This document shows, in pieces, positions 1 through 8,067 of a stretch of 64,000 bases of DNA. The translations under genes and the position numbers were made by a program. A model generated the notes under the pieces. That model saw nothing but the letters and a program-made list of their open reading frames with translations, was not told the DNA's origin and ran no database searches. Each line of letters opens with the position of its first letter. The first letter of the stretch is position 1. Source of the DNA: DATARH01 sp963778385 (lineage in GTDB: Bacteria; Pseudomonadota; Alphaproteobacteria; ATCC43930; CGMCC-115725). The stretch is from the NCBI GenBank assembly GCA_963778385.1, contig CAVZUA010000010.1, positions 62,001 through 126,000 of the forward strand. The letters are read 5' to 3'.

Positions 1-290
1 ATGCCGCGCTCGACAAACAAGTCCGAAACCGGGCGGCCGACACCGGTGAAATCGACGACCACCTCGCAGCGGCTCCGCAGCAACGGCCGCGCCAACAGGT
101 TGACAACCGCAGAAACGATTGCGGGGTAGCGCGTGCGCAGCGGTAGCCGCTCCAGATGGATCACCTGGTGCACGGGCATCTCGCGGTCAGTAAGGACGCG
201 CGTAACAGCGACTGCGGTTGGGTCGATGGCCTGACCGGGGTCAACACCGATGAAGAAGCGATCCGTGGCGGAAAATTCGGTTAGCTGCAT
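1..290 (-). CDS. Terminase large subunit, RNase H-like nuclease half (partial, runs off window)
   Basis: Read on the minus strand from an ATG at 288-290, this frame opens with MQLTEFSATDRFFIGVDPG and continues in frame to base 1. The IGVDPG strand and the later VVVDFTGVG strand have the spacing and acidic residues of the RNase H-like nuclease domain found in the C-terminal half of phage large terminases, which cuts packaged DNA. The start codon lies 7 nt upstream of the TAA that ends the ATPase ORF, so the two halves overlap by 10 nt in different frames and are probably translationally coupled. The 3' end is beyond the window. The split could be the native organisation of this terminase family or the result of a frameshift. 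The in-frame ATG at the junction favours a working two-gene arrangement. Confidence 0.7.
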   Translation of the reverse strand, partial: MQLTEFSATDRFFIGVDPGQAIDPTAVAVTRVLTDREMPVHQVIHLERLPLRTRYPAIVSAVVNLLARPLLRSRCEVVVDFTGVGRPVSDLFVERG

Positions 291-1045
291 ATTGGAAACA
301 GTGTCGGCACGTCAGAGCGCATCGCCCGCTCGATCAGCTCGGTTGCGAACACCTGCATCCCGTCGTCGTGGAACTCGCAAAGGTATTCCTGGCCGAACAG
401 CAGCGGCCCGAGGGCCTCACGCTCCTGCTGGAGAAACTCGGCGTCGATACGCGGGCAGTCGGGGCTCTTGATCGAGATCCGCTGCCAGCCGACGCCGCGG
501 AGCCACGCCTCATAGAACCAGCCGCGTTTGCCAGCCGGGGTGGTCAGGGCGAACAGGGAGCCATTGGAGACGGCGAGCATCGGCCTGGTGGCGGCCAGCA
601 AGGCGTCTTCGACACGCGCGGCCTCATCGATGACGATCAGGTCTACACTGGCGAGACCGCGCACGGTCTTCTCCGACCCCGGCAGGCTGATGATGCGGGA
701 GCCGTTCTCCAGTTCGAGGCGGGTGAGGGTCTCGTAAACAGCCGCCGGGCGACCCGGCAGGCGCTGCCACATGGCGTGAAAGGTCCGATACAGCTCGACC
801 GATTGGCGCAGGCTCGGGCTGATCAGCACGATCGTCGCCGGTGCCTGATAGAGCGCGGCATGAAGGGCGCAGACCGCCGCGGCGGTCGACTTGCCGACCT
901 GACGTCCGCAACAGCAGAGCAGCCGCTTGGGCGGATCGTCGATAAGGCGCGCCTGCCACGCGTCGAGTCGGTCGAGGCCAACGTCACGCGCAATCAGTGT
1001 CGGGTCGAGGGCACGGGCGACATCAAGGGCGAACCCGACGGGCAT
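281..1045 (-). CDS. Terminase large subunit, ATPase half
   Basis: This 254-aa protein is the DNA-packaging motor ATPase of a phage-like element. A Walker A motif (GRQVGKST, about residues 47-54), a Walker B strand ending in DE (LIVIDEA, about 136-142) and a TTP coupling motif are visible in the order expected for the terminase family. Normal large terminases are 400-600 aa and carry a nuclease domain after the ATPase; here the ORF stops just after it and the nuclease continues in the next ORF. The ATG at 1043-1045 overlaps the TGA of the upstream small-terminase-like gene (ATGA), so the packaging genes form one transcription unit running leftward. Confidence 0.85.
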   Translation of the reverse strand: MPVGFALDVARALDPTLIARDVGLDRLDAWQARLIDDPPKRLLCCCGRQVGKSTAAAVCALHAALYQAPATIVLISPSLRQSVELYRTFHAMWQRLPGRPAAVYETLTRLELENGSRIISLPGSEKTVRGLASVDLIVIDEAARVEDALLAATRPMLAVSNGSLFALTTPAGKRGWFYEAWLRGVGWQRISIKSPDCPRIDAEFLQQEREALGPLLFGQEYLCEFHDDGMQVFATELIERAMRSDVPTLFPICS

Positions 1046-1731
1046 CAGGGCGTGCCTACCGGCCCACCGCGGCCATTGGGCGGCGGCTGAGGCAGGGGAA
1101 CGGCGGTGGCGGGTGTCATAGGCGGCTGATCGATCACCGCACCAGGCGGGCCGCGCTGGGCGTCACGGTGCGGGTTGAGTATCTGCTTGGACGCCTCCTC
1201 TTCGATGCGGTGCAACGCCTCAGCCACGGCACGACGGGCTTCGGGGAAGGGCCGCAGGGCCAAGGTCAGTGCCTGCCGCAGCCGCAGATAGTCCTCGCTA
1301 AGCGTGATATTGACGCTAGTCGAGACGTGGTGCTGCCCAAAGAGTCCGACATAGCGCCCAACGAGTTCGATGTTTTTGTGGATGACGTTTGACAGATAGG
1401 CGACCTGGTTAGCCGCACCCTGCTCCATGCATTGATCCTGGCAGATCAGCAGACGGGCGCGCTGGTGCGCCAGGTTGCCAAGGATGCCTTCCAACTCCTC
1501 GATGCGCAGCCGGTCGAGATCGGCTTCCTTGGGCTTGAGTGTCGCCGCGACGATCGCTGCCTTGAGCTGCTGCGGCATGCGGTGGCGATGACGGTGGATC
1601 GCCTCCGTGCTGTAGCCGTAGCGCCGACCGATCTGCGCCATCGGAATGCCCATAGCGAGCGCGCGCTCGATTAAGGGCTTATTTGGGTCCTTCTCGATCG
1701 GCGAACGAGGTGGCTTCTTCCGTACCGGCAT
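1045..1731 (-). CDS. Small terminase-like DNA-binding protein
   Basis: This is a roughly 228-aa protein directly upstream of, and overlapping by ATGA, the terminase ATPase. The N-terminal part holds a helix-turn-helix with the pattern IGRRYGYSTEAIHRHRHRM, typical of small-terminase and phage HTH proteins that recognise packaging sites. The middle is helical and Leu/Arg rich, and the C-terminus is Pro-rich and probably disordered. I chose the ATG at 1731 (MPVRKKPP); a TTG seven codons upstream is also open and neither has a clear ribosome-binding site. The small-terminase role is inferred from position and the HTH, not from a recognised family. Confidence 0.65.
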   Translation of the reverse strand: MPVRKKPPRSPIEKDPNKPLIERALAMGIPMAQIGRRYGYSTEAIHRHRHRMPQQLKAAIVAATLKPKEADLDRLRIEELEGILGNLAHQRARLLICQDQCMEQGAANQVAYLSNVIHKNIELVGRYVGLFGQHHVSTSVNITLSEDYLRLRQALTLALRPFPEARRAVAEALHRIEEEASKQILNPHRDAQRGPPGAVIDQPPMTPATAVPLPQPPPNGRGGPVGTP

Positions 1732-1995
1732 GGCCAAAAAGCATAGCCGCAAAAGCGCCCCGGCGGCTATCGATCAGATGGTTGTTGGGGCGGTGGTATG
1801 GTTTTTCCCAGCAAATCTGCCAAAAACCGCACAGAGCCTCGGCGCGCCGGGGAGGGGATTTCCGCCCGGCGTCGCTGACCGAGTTTCACGCTTTGCTATA
1901 AAAAGTTAGCTCGCTCTCTTTGTTCTGTCTGCTGCGGTGGCTCACTCGTCTTGGATGCTTCCATCTTCTCTACCGTGGCTCGCTCCATAGTATCG

Positions 1996-2113
1996 CCCCA
2001 GGTGTCGCACAGGTGTCTAACAAGGCGGTGACACCTGGGGGTCGCCGAAAGCCGCAGAAACCCTCGCCTTTTCGAAATGACCCTCCCAGGTGTCATCAGG
2101 TGCCACAGGTGTC
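1996..2113. repeat. CAGGTGTC iteron cluster
   Basis: Six copies of CAGGTGTC or a one-mismatch form lie at 1999-2006, 2010-2017, 2030-2037 (inverted), 2087-2094, 2097-2104 (CAGGTGCC) and 2106-2113. Spacings of 9-11 bp within each subcluster put the sites on one face of the helix. The cluster sits between the terminase genes and an AT-rich tract, so it is either the operator of the leftward packaging operon or an iteron-type replication or partition site. Confidence 0.7.
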
Positions 2114-2312
2114 ATGCCGTCCGATAAATACCTCTAAAACCTATAATAGAACTATAATTCTAAAGAATAAAACATAAACATATATATCTATATTATTGAT
2201 GTTATTAGATTATCATCTCAACCTTCAGTGCGTTGTTAGATGCTGCTGCGCGCGCGTAAGTTTCATAAACGCCGCCGCGCCGCCGTGCGCCTTTAGAGGT
2301 CGCCCCGCTTGA
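2114..2312. other. AT-rich intergenic tract of the left element
   Basis: No convincing gene. Bases about 2126-2222 are strikingly AT-rich (runs such as ATAAACATATATATCTAT) in an otherwise GC-rich window. The tract lies next to the CAGGTGTC iterons, downstream of the integrase gene and upstream of the terminase genes. It could supply the promoter of the terminase operon or act as a DNA-unwinding element. Confidence 0.5.
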
Positions 2313-3554
2313 TTACCCGGCGGCGCGATGAAGCGGCACGACCTCGCCCTCTCCCGGCGACACGGCACTGCAATAGACCGCCCAGGCCTCCATCAGCTGT
2401 CGCCGCTTCGCCATCAGATCGCTGCGCCGGTAGGCGCGTTCGACCTCGCTGCCGACCTGGTGCGCCAGCGCCATCTCGACGATATCCGACGGGAAGCTCG
2501 TGCGATCCGCCGCCCAATCGCGAAACGTCGAGCGAAACCCATGCACGGTCACGTCATCCCACTTCATCCGTTCCAGCACCTGCTGCAACGCGCCTGGACT
2601 GACCGGACGGTTGAGCTGAGCACCCGGAAAGACAAAGGCGCCGACCCGCACCTTGGCCATCGCGGTCAGCACCGCCAGCGCCGCATCGCTAAGCGGCACG
2701 CGGTGTTCGCGGTGCCCCTTCATCCGCACCGCCGGCACCGTCCACACCCGTTCGGCCAGATCGCCAAGCTCGTCCCAGCGCATGCCGATCACCTCAGCCG
2801 TGCGCGCCGCGGTCAGGATGGCGAATTCGAGCGCTTGGGCATCAATCCCCGGTTGCTGACGCAGCGCCGTCACAAAGCCCCCGATCTCCGGGTAGGGCAG
2901 CGCCGCATGATGCTCGACCGACTTCACTTTGCTCTTCTTGGGCAACAGGTTTTCGAGATGGCCCTTCCACCGCGCCGGGTTCTCGCCCTGCCGATAGCCG
3001 CGTGTCTTCGCCCAGTTGAGGATGGCCTCGATCCGCCCGCGCAGGCGTGAAGCCGTCTCGGTCTTCACCGCCCATAGCGGTTCGAGCACCTTCATCACCA
3101 GGGTCGTGTCGATCGCCGCCACCGGCAGATCGCCCAACACCGGGAAGGCATAATCCGCCAGCGACTGCCGCCATTGCTGCTCGCTCTTAGCGTTGCGCCA
3201 GCCCGCGCGGTGGGTCGCAACAAGCTCCTCGGCGCATTGCCCAAAGCTCATCGCCCGCGCCGCGGTGAGTCTGGCCGCCGTGCGCCCGGCGCGTTTCTCG
3301 TCGATCGGATCGATCCCGCTATAGCGCGCCCGGCGGCAGTCGAGCGCCTTCTGCCGGGCCATCACCAGGCTGATCGTATGCGTCGGGCCGAGACCGTGGT
3401 CGCGCAGCCGCCCGCCCGTCCGATAGCGAAAAATCCACGATCGGGTGCCCGCCGGCGAGACATTGAGATAGAGCCCGCCGCCGTCGGCGTATCGCCCCGG
3501 TGGGAGCTTGTTGATCTGCGGCGCCCGCAGGCGACCCAAATGCCGTACCGCCAT
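2313..3554 (-). CDS. Tyrosine integrase of the left element (P4/DUF4102 type)
   Basis: This 413-aa site-specific recombinase belongs to the left phage-like element. Residues 1-90 form the arm-binding domain typical of P4-like integrases (GRYADGGGLYLNVSP), the core-binding domain follows, and the catalytic domain shows Arg251 (TAARTAEVIGMRW), His338/Arg341 (VHGFRSTFRDW), His365 (ALAHQ) and the nucleophile Tyr375 (ERAYRRSD). Length and motif order are complete, so it is probably active. It is the last element gene before host rmuC and its 5' end is preceded by paired 17-bp repeats, as expected for an integrase next to its attachment site. Confidence 0.93.
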   Translation of the reverse strand: MAVRHLGRLRAPQINKLPPGRYADGGGLYLNVSPAGTRSWIFRYRTGGRLRDHGLGPTHTISLVMARQKALDCRRARYSGIDPIDEKRAGRTAARLTAARAMSFGQCAEELVATHRAGWRNAKSEQQWRQSLADYAFPVLGDLPVAAIDTTLVMKVLEPLWAVKTETASRLRGRIEAILNWAKTRGYRQGENPARWKGHLENLLPKKSKVKSVEHHAALPYPEIGGFVTALRQQPGIDAQALEFAILTAARTAEVIGMRWDELGDLAERVWTVPAVRMKGHREHRVPLSDAALAVLTAMAKVRVGAFVFPGAQLNRPVSPGALQQVLERMKWDDVTVHGFRSTFRDWAADRTSFPSDIVEMALAHQVGSEVERAYRRSDLMAKRRQLMEAWAVYCSAVSPGEGEVVPLHRAAG

Positions 3555-3581
3555 CCCTAACCGCTAACCATACCTCAACAC

Positions 3582-3672
3582 TTGCAGTATGGTGCAGTTA
3601 GGTGCAGCTATCAACCCCGATCCGGGACTGAATTTCAATTAAATTACAAGGCTCTTTGCAGTTTGGTGCAGT
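3582..3672. repeat. Paired 17-bp repeat upstream of the integrase (possible arm or att region)
   Basis: TTGCAGTATGGTGCAGT at 3582-3598 recurs with one mismatch (TTGCAGTTTGGTGCAGT) at 3656-3672. A further partial GGTGCAG lies at 3601-3607. These sites sit just upstream of the integrase start at the element/host border, where integrase arm sites and the crossover site are expected. I saw no tRNA here, so the exact junction is not defined. Confidence 0.5.
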
Positions 3673-3780
3673 GTCATGTCGCGTGTGTGTGGGGACGGTG
3701 CGTCCCCGCGGCGGCACCGGGATCAGAACCGCGGCCAACAACAGACAGCCGGTGACGAGAAAGAGAGTGGTTTCGCTCAT
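3598..3780 (-). CDS. Possible small membrane protein at the element border
   Basis: A 60-aa frame from ATG 3780 (MSETTLFLVTGCLLLAAVLI) has one hydrophobic segment followed by a Pro/Arg-rich tail. An in-frame start at 3804 is also open. Its last codons lie in the paired 17-bp repeats near the integrase, so it may be a host gene whose 3' end was replaced by the insertion. No family recognised; it may not be translated. Confidence 0.3.
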   Translation of the reverse strand: MSETTLFLVTGCLLLAAVLIPVPPRGRTVPTHTRHDTAPNCKEPCNLIEIQSRIGVDSCT

Positions 3781-3862
3781 GCTCGCGGTCGCCTTGTACT
3801 CCACGCCGGCGGAAGTGTGTGGCGATCGGCGTTAAAGACTGGTGAAGCGCCGGCGGAATCGC

Positions 3863-5173
3863 CTACTCCCCAGGCTGCGTCGGCACCAGCGCAATGACCG
3901 CCAAATCGCGAGCTGGCGGGTCGCCGGCGACGCGCAGCGGGCGCCGCTGGGTCTCGATCGGCCGCAACTCGGCAAGCGGTTCTTGCGTGCCCTCCAACTC
4001 CAGCTCGGTGAAGCGCCGGGCCTGCGGCAGCACGCGGCTTTCGAGACTGCCGATCAGGTCGTTGTAGCGTTTGACGGCGCTGTCGAGACCCGCGCCCATG
4101 CCCGCGACATGCGTTCCCATCGTCGCCAGGCGGCGATAGAGCTCGCGGCCCAGTTCGCCGATATGGCGGGCATTCTCGGCGATCTTCTCCTGCCGCCAGC
4201 CGATCGCGATCGCCTTGGCCAGCGCGATCAGCGTCGTCGGCGTGACGATCAGCACCTTGCTGGCGATCGCATCCTCGAACAGCGCCGGGTCGCGCTCGAT
4301 CGCCGCGGCATAGAAATTCTCGCCGGGGATGAACATCGCGACAAAATCCGGCGTGCAGGGCAGCGCATCCCAATATTGCTTGCCGGCAAGCAGCCGCATA
4401 TGCGTCCGCAGCTGCCGCGCATGGGTCGCGAGATGCGCCTCGCGGGTCTCGTCGTCGGCCGCCTCGACTGCGTCGAGATAGGCGGCCATCGAGGTCTTGG
4501 CATCGACGACGATGCGGCGCTCGCCGGGCAGGCGGATGATCACGTCGGGGCGCAGCCGGCTGTCCTCGGCGCCAAGCGTCTGCTCGGGCAGAAAGTCGAT
4601 ATGAGCCGACATGCCCGACAGCTCCATGACATTGTGCAGCTGGTGCTCGCCCCAGCGCCCGCGGGTCTTCGGCGCTGCCTGCAGCGCGTTGACCAGCTTG
4701 CGGGTCTGCGCGCTGGCGTCGGCCTGCATCTGGACCAGCGCCTTCATCTCCTCCGACAGCCCGCCATAGGCCCTGGCGCGCGCGGTTTCGATCTCGCCGA
4801 GGCCCTTTTTGTACTCTTCGAGATGCAGGCTGAGCGGGGCGAGCAGCGCGGCGATCTCCTTCTGCCGCGCTTCGAGCGTCGCCGCCGCCCCCTCGCGATG
4901 CTTGGCGAAGACCTCGTTGGCGAGGTTGAGGAACGACGCCTGGTTGTCCTTCAGCGCCGCCCCGGCCAGCGTCTGCATCTTGCTTTCGATTTCGCCGCGC
5001 ATCGCGGTCAGCGCCGCGATCTCGCGCTCATGCCCTTCGCAACGCAGCGCCTCCGCGGCTGTGGCAGCGGCTCGCTCCACTGCCAGCTCGCGCCCGCGCA
5101 GCCACCATGCTCCGGCAGCGCCAACCGCCAGCCCTACCAACAACAGCAGCGCGGTGATCAACGGTTCCATCAT
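3863..5173 (-). CDS. rmuC: DNA recombination protein RmuC
   Basis: This 436-aa protein has an N-terminal membrane anchor (residues 4-26), a long coiled coil to about residue 165 and the conserved RmuC nuclease-like core (GRWGEHQLHNVMELSGM; RPDVIIRLP; VVDAKTSM; FIPGENFYAAA). RmuC proteins limit inversions at short repeats and are thought to act as membrane-tethered nucleases. Length is normal. It is the first clear host gene right of the left element. Downstream is the element border; upstream is a palindromic repeat and then tyrS, transcribed the same way. Confidence 0.95.
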   Translation of the reverse strand: MMEPLITALLLLVGLAVGAAGAWWLRGRELAVERAAATAAEALRCEGHEREIAALTAMRGEIESKMQTLAGAALKDNQASFLNLANEVFAKHREGAAATLEARQKEIAALLAPLSLHLEEYKKGLGEIETARARAYGGLSEEMKALVQMQADASAQTRKLVNALQAAPKTRGRWGEHQLHNVMELSGMSAHIDFLPEQTLGAEDSRLRPDVIIRLPGERRIVVDAKTSMAAYLDAVEAADDETREAHLATHARQLRTHMRLLAGKQYWDALPCTPDFVAMFIPGENFYAAAIERDPALFEDAIASKVLIVTPTTLIALAKAIAIGWRQEKIAENARHIGELGRELYRRLATMGTHVAGMGAGLDSAVKRYNDLIGSLESRVLPQARRFTELELEGTQEPLAELRPIETQRRPLRVAGDPPARDLAVIALVPTQPGE

Positions 5174-5240
5174 GCCCCCAAGGATGGAAATTTATGCGCA
5201 CGCGTATACAAGATTTTGTGGCTGCGCACAAATTCCGGCG

Positions 5241-5320
5241 CCTTGGCCGGGCTTGACCCGGCCATCCACGAATAAGCCGAAACTATTCGTGGACCCGCCG
5301 GTCAAGCCCGCGGGAGGCGA
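5241..5320. repeat. Dispersed palindromic repeat, family A copy 1
   Basis: The left arm (TTGGCCGGGCTTGACCCGGC, 5244-5263) pairs imperfectly with the right arm (CCGGTCAAGCCCGCGGG). The first 30 bases are identical to 53731-53760, where a second full copy lies between two other genes. A short relative is at 47728-47756. It may terminate transcription after tyrS. Confidence 0.8.
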
Positions 5321-5355
5321 ATCATGCAAGTGCTTTTGTCTGCGCGGATGGCGAC

Positions 5356-6606
5356 CTATACCGCCCGCACCAGCACATGGCGCTTGCGGCCAGCGCTGAG
5401 CTTGACGTGACCGCCCGCGTCGAAATCTCCCAGCGACACCGACTGTGTCTCGCTTTTGATGACGGCATCGTTGAGCCGGGCGCCGCCGCCTTTGATCAGC
5501 CGCCTCGCCTCGCCGTTCGACGCCGCCAAGCCGGCGCGAACGAACAGTTCGAACACCGGCAAACCGCGCTCCAGCGCATCGTGCTCGACCATGACCTGCG
5601 GCAGGCCTTCAGCGCCCTCGCCGTCGCCAAACACGGCGGACGCGGTTTTGGCGGCTTCCTCGGCGGCCGTGCGGCCATGGCAGAGCGCGGTGACCTCGGT
5701 TGCGAGAACGATCTTCGCCGCGTTGATCTCGCTGTCGCGCAACTGTTCCAGCCGGGCGATTTCGTCGAGCGGCAATTCGGTAAACAGCCGCAAGAAGCGG
5801 CCGACATCGGCGTCCTCGGTGTTGCGCCAGTATTGCCAATACTCGTAGGGGTTGAGCTTCTCGGCGTTGAGCCAGATCGCGCCGCCGACGCTCTTGCCCA
5901 TCTTGGCGCCGGACGTCGTCGTCATCAGCGGCGTCGTCAGCCCGAACAGCGTCTTGTTGACGACGCGCCGGCCGAGATCGACGCCGGCGACAATGTTGCC
6001 CCACTGGTCCGAGCCGCCCATCTGCAATGCGCAATCATGGCGCCGCGCCAGCTCGACAAAATCGTAGGCCTGGAGGATCGCATAGTTGAATTCGAGAAAG
6101 CTCATCGGCTGCTCGCGTTCGAGCCGCAGCTTGACGCTGTCCTGGGTCAGCATGCGGTTGACCGAGAAATGCCGGCCGATATCGCGCAGCATCGGAATGT
6201 ATTTCAGCTCGTCGAGCCAGTCGGCGTTGTTGACCATCACCGCATCGGTCGGTCCGTCGCCGAAGCTGAGGAACTTGGCGAACACCTGGCGGATGCCGGC
6301 CATGTTGCGCGCGATGTCGGCGTCGGAGAGCAGCGGCCGCGCCTCGTCCTTGCCCGAAGGGTCGCCGATCCGCGTCGTGCCGCCGCCCATCAGCACGACG
6401 GGCTTGTGCCCCGCGCGCTGAAACAGGCGCAGCAGCATGATTCCCAACAGGCTGCCGATGTGCAGACTGTCGGCGGTGCAGTCATAGCCGATATAGGCGG
6501 TGACGCCGCCGCTGGTCAGGCGCGCATCAAGAGCCGCCTCGTCGGTGCATTGGTGCAGATAGCCGCGCTCGCGCGCCGCGGTGAGAAAGGGTGATCGGGT
6601 CGACAT
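5356..6606 (-). CDS. tyrS: Tyrosyl-tRNA synthetase
   Basis: This 416-aa class I synthetase charges tRNA-Tyr. The HIGH-type motif (SLHIGSLLG), the tyrosine-binding region (ADWLDELKY, QMGGSDQWGNI), a KMGKS loop in place of KMSKS and a C-terminal S4 RNA-binding domain (GLAASNGEARRLIKGGG) are in order. I chose ATG 6604-6606 (MSTRSPFL) because the family begins here; the frame stays open upstream to 6732 but that extension lies inside divergent anmK. The start codon overlaps the anmK start (CATG). Confidence 0.96.
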   Translation of the reverse strand: MSTRSPFLTAARERGYLHQCTDEAALDARLTSGGVTAYIGYDCTADSLHIGSLLGIMLLRLFQRAGHKPVVLMGGGTTRIGDPSGKDEARPLLSDADIARNMAGIRQVFAKFLSFGDGPTDAVMVNNADWLDELKYIPMLRDIGRHFSVNRMLTQDSVKLRLEREQPMSFLEFNYAILQAYDFVELARRHDCALQMGGSDQWGNIVAGVDLGRRVVNKTLFGLTTPLMTTTSGAKMGKSVGGAIWLNAEKLNPYEYWQYWRNTEDADVGRFLRLFTELPLDEIARLEQLRDSEINAAKIVLATEVTALCHGRTAAEEAAKTASAVFGDGEGAEGLPQVMVEHDALERGLPVFELFVRAGLAASNGEARRLIKGGGARLNDAVIKSETQSVSLGDFDAGGHVKLSAGRKRHVLVRAV

Positions 6607-7711
6607 GGCGGCTTCATCTAGCACAAATTTGGCCGGGAATCTCGTCAGGGCGCTGGGGCTGATGAGCGGCACCTCGCTCGACGGCATCGATGTCGCGGCG
6701 ATCGAGAGCGACGGCGAAAGCCGCGTGATCACTGGGCCGGCGTTGACCGTTGCGTACCCGGCGGATTTCCGCGAGCGGCTGCGCGGGGTGCTGGGCGGGG
6801 TCGGTGCGGTGGAGGCGGTCGCCGAGGAACTGACCCGGCTGCACGCCGCCGCCGTTGCGGCCTTCCGCGCGCGCCATCCGGAGACCCGCTTCGACCTGAT
6901 CGGCTTTCACGGCCACACGATCCTGCATACGCCGGCGCAGCGCCGCACCTGGCAGATCGGCGATGGCGCGCTGCTGGCGCTGCTGGCCGGCTGCGATGTG
7001 GTTTGCGACTTCCGCAGCGCCGACGTTGCCGCCGGCGGCGAGGGCGCGCCGTTCGCGCCGCTCTATCACGCCGCACTCGCCGCGAGCATCGCGAAGCCGC
7101 TGGCGGTGCTCAATCTCGGCGGCGTCGGCAACGTGACCTGGATCGGCCCAGGGGAGCTGACCGGGGGCGAGATCCTTGCCTTCGATACCGGTCCGGGCAA
7201 CGCGATGCTCGATGACTGGGTGTGCCGTCATACCGGGCAGGCGGCCGATTTCGGCGGTGCTCTCGCTGCCGCCGGCAGCGTCTCGGATCGCCATGTGGCG
7301 GCGTTTCTCGCGGCGCCGTATTTTGCCCGCAAGCCGCCGAAATCGCTCGACCGCGACGATTTTGCGGCGTTCATGCCGGAGGGCTTGGGCGCCGCCGATG
7401 GCGCCGCGACGCTGACCGCGATGACCGCCGCCGCGATCGCTGCCGCCCGCGCGCATTTCCCGCAAGCGGCGCGCGAGTTCCTGGTGACCGGCGGCGGCCG
7501 CCACAATCCGGCGATCATGGCGGCGCTGGCGCAACGGCTCCAGGTGCCGGTGCGCCCGGTCGAGGCGGTCGGCTGGGATGGCGACGCGCTGGAGGCGCAG
7601 GCCTTCGCCTATCTCGCGATCCGCTCGCTGCGCGGCCTGCCACTGAGCCTGCCCAGCACCACCGGCGCACCCAGGCCGACCTGCGGCGGCAAGTTGCTCA
7701 AGGGCGGATAA
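6605..7711 (+). CDS. anmK: Anhydro-N-acetylmuramic acid kinase
   Basis: This enzyme phosphorylates and opens 1,6-anhydro-MurNAc released by lytic transglycosylases, feeding peptidoglycan recycling. Family motifs: GLMSGTSLDGIDVA near the N-terminus, FHGHTILHTP, NLGGVGNVTW, FDTGPGNAMLDDW and VTGGGRHNPAIM. About 368 aa, normal for the family. I chose ATG 6605, which shares two bases with the start codon of divergent tyrS; a GTG at 6581 is open too but extends further into tyrS. No strong ribosome-binding site precedes it, so the message may be leaderless or start inside tyrS. Confidence 0.95.
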   Translation: MAASSSTNLAGNLVRALGLMSGTSLDGIDVAAIESDGESRVITGPALTVAYPADFRERLRGVLGGVGAVEAVAEELTRLHAAAVAAFRARHPETRFDLIGFHGHTILHTPAQRRTWQIGDGALLALLAGCDVVCDFRSADVAAGGEGAPFAPLYHAALAASIAKPLAVLNLGGVGNVTWIGPGELTGGEILAFDTGPGNAMLDDWVCRHTGQAADFGGALAAAGSVSDRHVAAFLAAPYFARKPPKSLDRDDFAAFMPEGLGAADGAATLTAMTAAAIAAARAHFPQAAREFLVTGGGRHNPAIMAALAQRLQVPVRPVEAVGWDGDALEAQAFAYLAIRSLRGLPLSLPSTTGAPRPTCGGKLLKGG

Positions 7712-7720
7712 ACCGCATTG

Positions 7721-8050
7721 CGTCCTTCGAGACAGCCGCTTCGCGGCTTCCCCAGGATGACGATTTTCTTGGGACTACTCACAAACCACCGTCGTCCTGA
7801 GAGCCTGACTCGAAATCATCTACGTCATTCCGGGGCGGCCGGCAGGGCCGAACCCGGAACCCATGACCACGGTCTGTTCCGACGTGATTACGGCGTCGGA
7901 ACGCGCTTTTCTGAGGTCCGTGTTCATAGGTTCCGGGTTCATCGCTGCGCGATGCCCCGGAATGACCAGAAAAAAGCACTCAGATGACGCCACAAACGCA
8001 TTTCAAGTCAGGCTCTGAGGAGTGCCGCCAGGCACGTCTCGAAGGACGTA
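7721..8050. repeat. Composite intergenic repeat (family B copy 1 flanked by inverted family D copies)
   Basis: Bases 7721-7762 (CGTCCTTCGAGACAGCCGCT...) and 8014-8050 (...GTCTCGAAGGACGTA) are inverted copies of a repeat also found at 35711-35755. Between them, 7824-7967 is a long palindrome (CATTCCGGGGCGG ... GCCCCGGAATGAC) whose arms recur at 59158-59299. No gene is supported in the 356 bp between anmK and the cupredoxin gene; both flanking genes end here, so the structure may act as a bidirectional terminator. Confidence 0.8.
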
Positions 8051-8067
8051 ACGGCGGTTGGGCGGCT

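Noticed and set aside
1896..2096. 66-aa minus-strand ORF across the CAGGTGTC iterons
   Set aside because: No ribosome-binding site or family; the iterons dominate the sequence and the frame is probably chance.
3842..5275. 477-aa plus-strand ORF opposite rmuC
   Set aside because: Antisense to a clear RmuC gene; composition is that of a GC-driven shadow.
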